A stretch of DNA of 64,000 nt from NCBI GenBank assembly GCA_018296165.2, contig JACKQL020000172.1:1-64000 (forward strand), read 5' to 3'. Below are positions 58,167-64,000 of this stretch, in pieces. The translations under genes were made by a program, and so were the position numbers. The DNA comes from Termitomyces sp. T153. Taxonomy: Eukaryota; Basidiomycota; Agaricomycetes; Agaricales; Lyophyllaceae. The stretch's first letter is position 1, and every line of letters begins with the position of its first letter. The notes beneath the pieces were generated by a model. It did no database searches. It was not told where the DNA came from and worked only from the letters and a program-made list of their open reading frames with translations.

Positions 58167-59310
58167 TGTCACGACCCGTTCCCTGAAGCCCCATACACCA
58201 TCCGACAAACCCCTGTTCCCCTGGAACCCCCCCCAATGCTTTGTCGAACTTTCCCAGCACTCCGTGCCTACTCCAGCTAACTCCGACACATTCTCGGCTA
58301 ACTCTGACGGCCCCCTGGCCAACTCCAATGTCTTCCCCGCAGCTGCCGGCGCTTCTCCTGGACTTCCTGAGCCTCTGGGACCACTCCCCCACCATGCCTG
58401 ACCCCATTACACGTCATCAACTCGACACCCTGGCTCCCCTGACTTACCCTGGGGTATCATGACAACCTCAGAACGGACTGCATCACAATTGATCCCATCA
58501 ACATATCAATGCAGCCCACTCTCTGGTCATAACTGACACCTGTCGACTCCGCTGAGCTCTGCCAAGCCTCACCACCACAGCTGACATCCCCGAAGCTCTT
58601 CAGTAGTCAGTATATAAGACATAGAGTAGCTCCTTGTACTCTAGTCTTGAGATTACTTACCTACGTACCAGCCTTTCCTAATGTGTTCCTGATTGTTTCT
58701 TCTTGTGTTTTGTGTCCCATGTCTCATTTTCCTTATTTTCAGTCTCCTGGTCTTATCTCGTCTCTGTTCTGTTATCTTTTTGTTATCATTCCATGTCTCT
58801 GCCTGAATCTATTCTCGTTCTCATCTCATCTTTGTCTCATTTCATTCAACTCTGTCTCATCCCGTTTGATTCTGTCCATTGTGTTCAAGTCCTCTCAACC
58901 ATAACATCCTCATGAACTCTGCAGTTATGATTATGAACCTCTGACACCTGTTACCAACCCCAGACCCTGCTATACACTTGGCTCCAAACCCCATCAACCC
59001 CTGTTGATCCCCCATCAGAACTCTGGCTCCACTCCTGTCATCCACATAGCCTCCGCCTCCTCCACACCTGCAATACTCACACACGGACTTATGCCTGAAC
59101 CCTGCCAAGCCTGTCTCCCTTCCCCACAACTCATCCTCTACTCCTCTGGACCTCCCCAGACTTGCTCAGATCAATTTCCCCTGGCTATCCTCACAAGTCC
59201 CCAGTGTTTGGAATACCTCCAAGTGCCCGGTTGTCAGTACAGGGAATCACATCTGCCTAGTAAGGACTCGCCCAGTATAGCTGAGCCCCCATGGTCAGCG
59301 GAACCTGACA
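58167..59310 (+). repeat. 5' LTR of plus-strand Gypsy element (LTR family G)
   Basis: Runs from tgtcacgacccgttcc to gcggaacctgaca, 1,144 bp, with inverted TGTCA/TGACA ends. It is homologous in inverse orientation to 51247-52308 but keeps far more CpG. A TATA-like tcagtatataagaca lies at about 58,604. It begins inside the protease codons of copy 1. Confidence 0.85.
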
Positions 59311-62300
59311 TAATCTCAAGACTCTCCCTTACCCTGCTTGTGATGTCTGCACTAACCCCACACACACATCTGACAAACACCTCCAATGTCTACGACCGGC
59401 CCATGCCTGGAAACCACTATGATTCATATTGCCCCGCCCAATTTGCCAAGGCACATTGAGTCGTGGATCTGACACAAAATGCCCCTTCCACCCCAGTTAC
59501 ATCCATACAATGGCTCTATCCATAAACACCCTCTTACAGCTCCCACACTCCTCCACCATCTCCACCAGCTCCGCCCCCCCCACAGAGGCTGACCCTGACA
59601 TCACCAAAGCTTCACCCAAAACCCTGGTGACAATTCGACCCAGTGCTCAACAACTTCTCTGACACCACACCCTCACCCCTCCAACAACAATAGCAAAAGC
59701 CCTGCCATGGAAAATTGCTCACCACATGAAAGACCAATTGCCAACCTCACCCAAGACAACAAAGAGACCTCTGAGAATGTGTTCCTCTGAACCCTGCCTT
59801 TGGACCCTCCAACCCACAGCAGCCCCATATGCCATCAGGAACAGACCCAGTGGGTTCCCGACAATATCGAGTCTGCCCACAACCCTAATAGCAGAACCCC
59901 GCCACCAGATCATCTGACTTTCACACCCATCCCCAAGAAAGTCCACCCTCCAAAGCTAGCCCTGCCACCGACTGGAATCAAACCCAACCCAGCAACCCCA
60001 TCCACAATGACACAAGATTCCAAGACCAATGCTACCCCCCAATTACAGAACCCACTTCCGGGATCAGTTAGGACCCCCCAGTCAACTTGGCTGTCACCTC
60101 CACCAACAAGTGAAGAGGCCCCAATGCCTCCAACCTGACCCCAACAACCCTAGAACAAGACCGAGAAATCCCTGAGCTTCTAGGGGTCAAGAAAGGAATG
60201 GCTATGCACTCCTGCCCCACTGCTTGAAGCACAGCCCAAAGTTAATGAGAAGAACCATGACACCCTGACTCTCAATGAAGAACAACTCTGGACCCCCACC
60301 CACTACTTCAGCACCTGCCTACTACCGCAACACCTTCTCCTGTATGATCTGGAACCTCTGACGTTAAAGACCCTCAATGCTGACCCTCCCCACACACCAC
60401 CCCCAGACATAAACTCTGCCACCAGACTCTGCCACCTCCCACGAAGTAACCCCCAGCATAGGAGTTACTCCGAACTAACTATAGGAAAAATGACCCTATA
60501 CAAAGTAGTTCCCGAAGTACTCTAAAACCACTGACCTGTTTACATAAGGGAGGGAGAAGCCCCACCATCATCCCAGAGATTGTTGATCAACCCACTCAAA
60601 CGTCCTGACAACCCAAAGAGCATACACTCTGACATCTGTGGAGGACTTCTCTGCCAGGACCAATGACCCAAATAATCCTGCGCCAACTCAAAGCTGCCCC
60701 AATCCACCTCTCTGATCCACTCTGGATTCTAGCAACATGACTCTGGGGCCCCCACTCTGACTCCAATATCCAACCAAGGGGACCTACGATGCCAGCCCCA
60801 CACTCCATACAACCCAGCCCCTATGCTAGAAGATGTCTATCAAGTGGGGACCACATCAATGGAGTAATCAGAAACAAACCCCATGCGAAGTAATCTCTCC
60901 GGAGTACCCTAAAAGTTGCTGATGCCTTCCCCAAGAAGTGAGCAGTGCCTCTCCCCACTGCCACCCACCCACATTTGCAACAACCTCCAGGCCACTCTGG
61001 AGCATGAATGAAGAATTGCCCCAACCCCGCCATGACTCCCAGAGAGTCCCACACCAATGCTTCCCCACAACCGACTTCCCCGCCACCCTCCAACAATCAT
61101 GAACAACCATCTCCCCCATCCAAGCTTAGCTCCAGGAGCCACCGCCACTCCTACATGACAACTCCACTGCTCAGCAAAAACCCCCCACTGCAGAGCTCTC
61201 CCTCCAATTCGTGACACAACCCCACCAACAAGTTAAGACCCAACCCCAACTCCCACATCGACCCCAGACCCCTGGTACTTGTGCTTGGAATGGCAGACCA
61301 ACAAAATGCACCTCAGACCCCTTCCTCCACCCACACCACCCCCAAAGCCAACACAACCAACAAACTCCCCACCAAGTGACCCTTGTGTTGACTCCAGGAC
61401 TGCCAACTTCTTCCCCAATGAAAGAACCACTGACCCCCAGAAGGAACAACCCATGGAACGAGCCCCAAAGCATCTCTGCTGAGGTGAGCCATTCCCCAAC
61501 CAACTCCCGTGCTGCCCCTGCCCAAAGAAGCATCCACCAATACAACCCCAACAGACCTCCAAACTCTAAGGAGTGTCAGAAATATATAAGACCCCTCTGT
61601 CCATCTCTGGACTTACCCTGGATCAGAAAAGCAATGTCATGTAGATGACCCAGAACCTTCAAATTTCAGCTCCAGACCCAAAGGAACTGGTTGGGACTGA
61701 TCACCCCACACCCTGCCCCCTTGGTCATTGACACTCCGGAGCACACCAAAGCACCACCTGAACATGCCTGCCCACAGACGCAATACTCCGGAGCATGACT
61801 TTGATCTGGACCAACACCCCGGAGCACAGCAAAGCCTGATCCTGAGTGCCCTTCACCAAATACAATACTCCAGAGCTCGCCCTGCACAACCCCACCAAAT
61901 GAAAACCTCTGGGCATCCTCAACCAAGGAATCACAACCCTAAGGGAGTACCACCACCTCTATACTAACCAATCCCACAGCACCAATGGCACAGAAAACAG
62001 CCCCCTGCAACTTACAGGGACCACCCTACTCCAGGAGCTCCGCCGCTAAGCCGCTAGGGACTCCCTCCTCTGACCAACTGTGCCCTGAGGACAAACCTCA
62101 CCCCACCACCCCCACCATTGTCAAAAAGGACCCCCGCCACCCCGCCACCCACGTCGGCACAAAGGCCAGACCACCGGAAGACCCCACCCCTCCCGCCAGC
62201 TGCACCAACAAAAGACCAAAGCTCCAACCACCCAAAACACATGTTGAAGACCTGGAGGTCCACCCCCTTGAACCAGCACAACACACATCTCTGCTGCAGA

Positions 62301-62513
62301 CTGAGGAAAACCCCTACACCCTGGGTCCAAGACCCCGAGAATCAAACCCAGCAACGCCGCCAACAAACACCACAGAACTCCGCAAAAAGACTCCCAACAC
62401 CCCTGCTGAGCCTTGGAACTCTTCCTATGGCGCTCCGCCCCAGCCTGACAACCCTGGGGCTAGCTGACACAGATGGCACTAGTGGGCCTAACCCCTGCCT
62501 CTGGATCCACTAG
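59311..62513 (+). mobile_element. Internal region of plus-strand Gypsy element, C-rich, no pol domains seen
   Basis: Begins directly after the LTR. A gag-like start may be present at 59,510 (MALSINTLLQLPHSSTISTS). Most of 59.7-62.4 kb is very C-rich on the plus strand and gives Pro/Thr-rich translations; I found no protease, RT, RNase H or integrase motif in any frame. The region ends with GLADTDGTSGPNPCLWIH, clearly homologous to the last residues of pol in copy 1 (ELANTDGISGHNPCLWTY). The element therefore looks like a derivative that lost or replaced pol. A motif ctccggagca recurs at about 61,730-61,880. The right LTR lies outside the window. Confidence 0.5.
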
Positions 62514-62653
62514 GGATTCAACTCCCACCAGCACCCCTGCATGTTTCACTTACCTCACCCTCATACAAATTAAAGTCTCACTTCACACACCCAGGAACGA
62601 CAAAGAAGCATTGAAAAGTACAAAAAATATATGATACAAGGCGGAACGGGGCA

Positions 62654-63997
62654 GTGAACTCAAAGATGACAGGAAGCGGGGCCTGGCCACTCCCTCACTC
62701 CTCCCCCAGAACCCCCACCATCCCTACCCCCAAATCAATCTCCATCTGGGCCCACACCACCACCAAGACTTCCGCCAGCTCCAGCAAAGCCTCCCCCGCG
62801 TCCACCGCCACTTCCCACCACAACCCCAGGGCCACCACATTATGCTGTCGATGTCCCGCCAGCAACCTCCCCACCCTTGCCATCCCCTGCTGCAATTCCA
62901 GAGGCTGACCCATGGGCATCTGTGCCAACCCATCTTGAATTGATGCAAATGCCATGGAGGCACTGTCCAAGAGAACCTGGTGCTCCCACACCCAACCTGG
63001 CCCTGAACACAATCCATTTAGTAACAGGCAGAGAAGTGGAAATGACACTTACGAAGGATCCCCATGCGCCCTGAAGTGGCCTCATTGGCCAGCCAATCCT
63101 CCCTCCACCTTGCTACTTCCAACTCCACCTATAGCAGACCACCCTCCAGTGCCATTTCCTGCTCCTCCACCTCCTCCATGGGCCACAACTCCCGCTGTGT
63201 TGGACACTCCTGCAAGCCCCGTACCTCCAGCACTTGCTCCGGCGCCACCCGCACTGAGGTGTTCCACACCCACTCCAATGCCTCCTTCTCCGCCCACACT
63301 GCATCTCGATCCTCCCTCATCTGTCAAAGCTCCCCCTCCTGCAACGTCAGCACTGCCATTAGCACCTCCACTTGCTTGCAAAGGAAGACCTCTGTGATCG
63401 AAGGTGGGGGCTCCAGAGAACTTGATGCCCATCCCAAGGCCACATCCAGGGTAGGAGAGTGAATGTGAAACCCTGGAAGACCCGCCATTGGCTCATACCT
63501 CTGCGGCCTCTTGCTGGGCCCTGCCCCTAATGGCAGAGAAGCTCTCCGCTTCCCATGGTCTGCTGCCAAGGACACCCCCTCCCTTTGCCCACCCCACAGA
63601 GGCCCCACCTGCCCTGCAGACCACCCCATGCTCACCTCCTCCAACATCCAGGTCTTCCATGCCTCACCCAGCTGACTCCACACCCAGTCCTTGTCCTACC
63701 CCTGCTCCATGGCAATGCACACTGCTCACCACTCCAACAAGATCGAGCACTTCTCATGGCTCATGCGACACAGAAGGCAAATGGAAGTGTCATGCCACAA
63801 GCCCATGGAGGGCGCATCAAAGATGCAGGCCTCGCCCTGCCACACACAAAGAACACACTGAGAACAACGGATCAGCACATGTGACAAAGGAGAACTCAAA
63901 GACTCACCAGGGCCTTGTTTTGGCACCATTCCAGCGTCGGGGGCCCCAAGCCCATGCCAATGCCCTTGCAAACTCCTCTGCTGTCACCTCTGCCTGA
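62654..63997 (-). CDS. Antisense accessory ORF of Gypsy copy 2 (partial at the right edge)
   Basis: Minus strand, opposite to the element. From the right edge: AEVTAEEFARALA (63,990); EACIFDAPSMGLWHD and CLLCRMSHEKCSILLEW (about 63,830-63,730), a C-x2-C...H-x2-C cluster; AGPSKRPQRYEPMAGLPGFH (about 63,500); coiled-coil-like MREDRDAVWAEKEALEWVW (63,300); a segment reading DWLANEATSGRMG (about 63,080); DSASMAFASIQDGLAQMPMG (62,970); and an end near 62,695 (VGMVGVLGEE). Frame changes between segments fit introns of 50-60 nt (for example gtgagtctttgag near 63,905). This copy has fewer stops than copy 1. I do not recognise the family. It could encode a small DNA- or RNA-binding coiled-coil protein; that is inference. 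Confidence 0.55.
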
Positions 63998-64000
63998 AGG

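Noticed and set aside
58647..58915. Plus-strand hydrophobic frames that look like membrane segments
   Set aside because: They lie inside the LTR at 58,167-59,310, where a T-rich stretch gives Ser/Leu/Phe-rich translations in two frames; no gene context.
61171..61562. Minus-strand Trp/Gly-rich frames
   Set aside because: Reverse complement of the C-rich internal region of the plus-strand Gypsy; all three frames stay open through composition bias and none shows a domain.
1..64000. CRISPR arrays, bacterial operons, riboswitches or prophage
   Set aside because: Splicing, nuclear tRNA intron and gene families show a nuclear fungal genome; no regularly spaced short repeats were seen.

Overview
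The window is eukaryotic and reads as a mushroom-forming basidiomycete (Agaricomycete). Genes are dense and split by many introns of about 50-90 nt. They include a DUF6534-type multi-pass membrane protein (a family expanded in Agaricomycetes), a Nup159/Nup214 nucleoporin, an OLA1/YchF ATPase, an MMTAG2-like protein, an F-box protein, and an intron-containing elongator tRNA-Met.

Layout. From 1 to about 26.2 kb is host gene space: the end of an unidentified gene (+), a multi-pass membrane protein (-), a small hypothetical protein (-), a double F-box protein (+), an MMTAG2-like RS/RD-rich protein (-), a poorly resolved deaminase-fold candidate (+), a secreted GPI-type Cys-rich protein (-), a tandem 277-bp-spaced repeat, the nucleoporin (-), tRNA-Met (+), the DUF6534 protein (+) and OLA1 (+). 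From 26.2 kb to the end I see only transposable elements and their decay products.

The transposon half has three blocks. (1) 26,216-38,445 holds two closely related Ty1/Copia elements, both read on the minus strand. An inner copy (LTRs 26,606-26,904 and 32,416-32,713, target duplication acttg) is inserted in an outer copy (LTRs 26,221-26,523 and 38,138-38,440, target duplication attgt). (2) 38.4-51.1 kb is heavily decayed. Halves of a tyrosine-recombinase (DIRS-like) retrotransposon and of a Ty3/Gypsy element are interleaved in opposite orientations; one inversion of about 41.5-45.65 kb would rejoin both. (3) 51.2-64.0 kb holds two members of one Gypsy chromovirus family in opposite orientations. 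The plus-strand member starts with an LTR inserted in the protease codons of the minus-strand member, and base composition switches from G-rich to C-rich at that junction (58,166/58,167).

The most unusual signal is in block 3. In both Gypsy copies, the region just after the end of the chromodomain/pol frame carries, on the strand opposite to pol, a conserved protein-coding-like sequence: an N-terminal segment, a Cys-rich knuckle, a GPSK...MAG linker, a charged coiled coil and a conserved C-terminal helix region. It looks like an antisense accessory gene of this retrotransposon family. Other points worth checking are a tandemly duplicated intron in OLA1 with an internal AG|GT junction, an in-frame mitochondrial-type leader upstream of OLA1, a candidate GC-AG intron, and two F-boxes in one protein. 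Splice sites are my own readings from consensus and phase; none was tested against transcripts.
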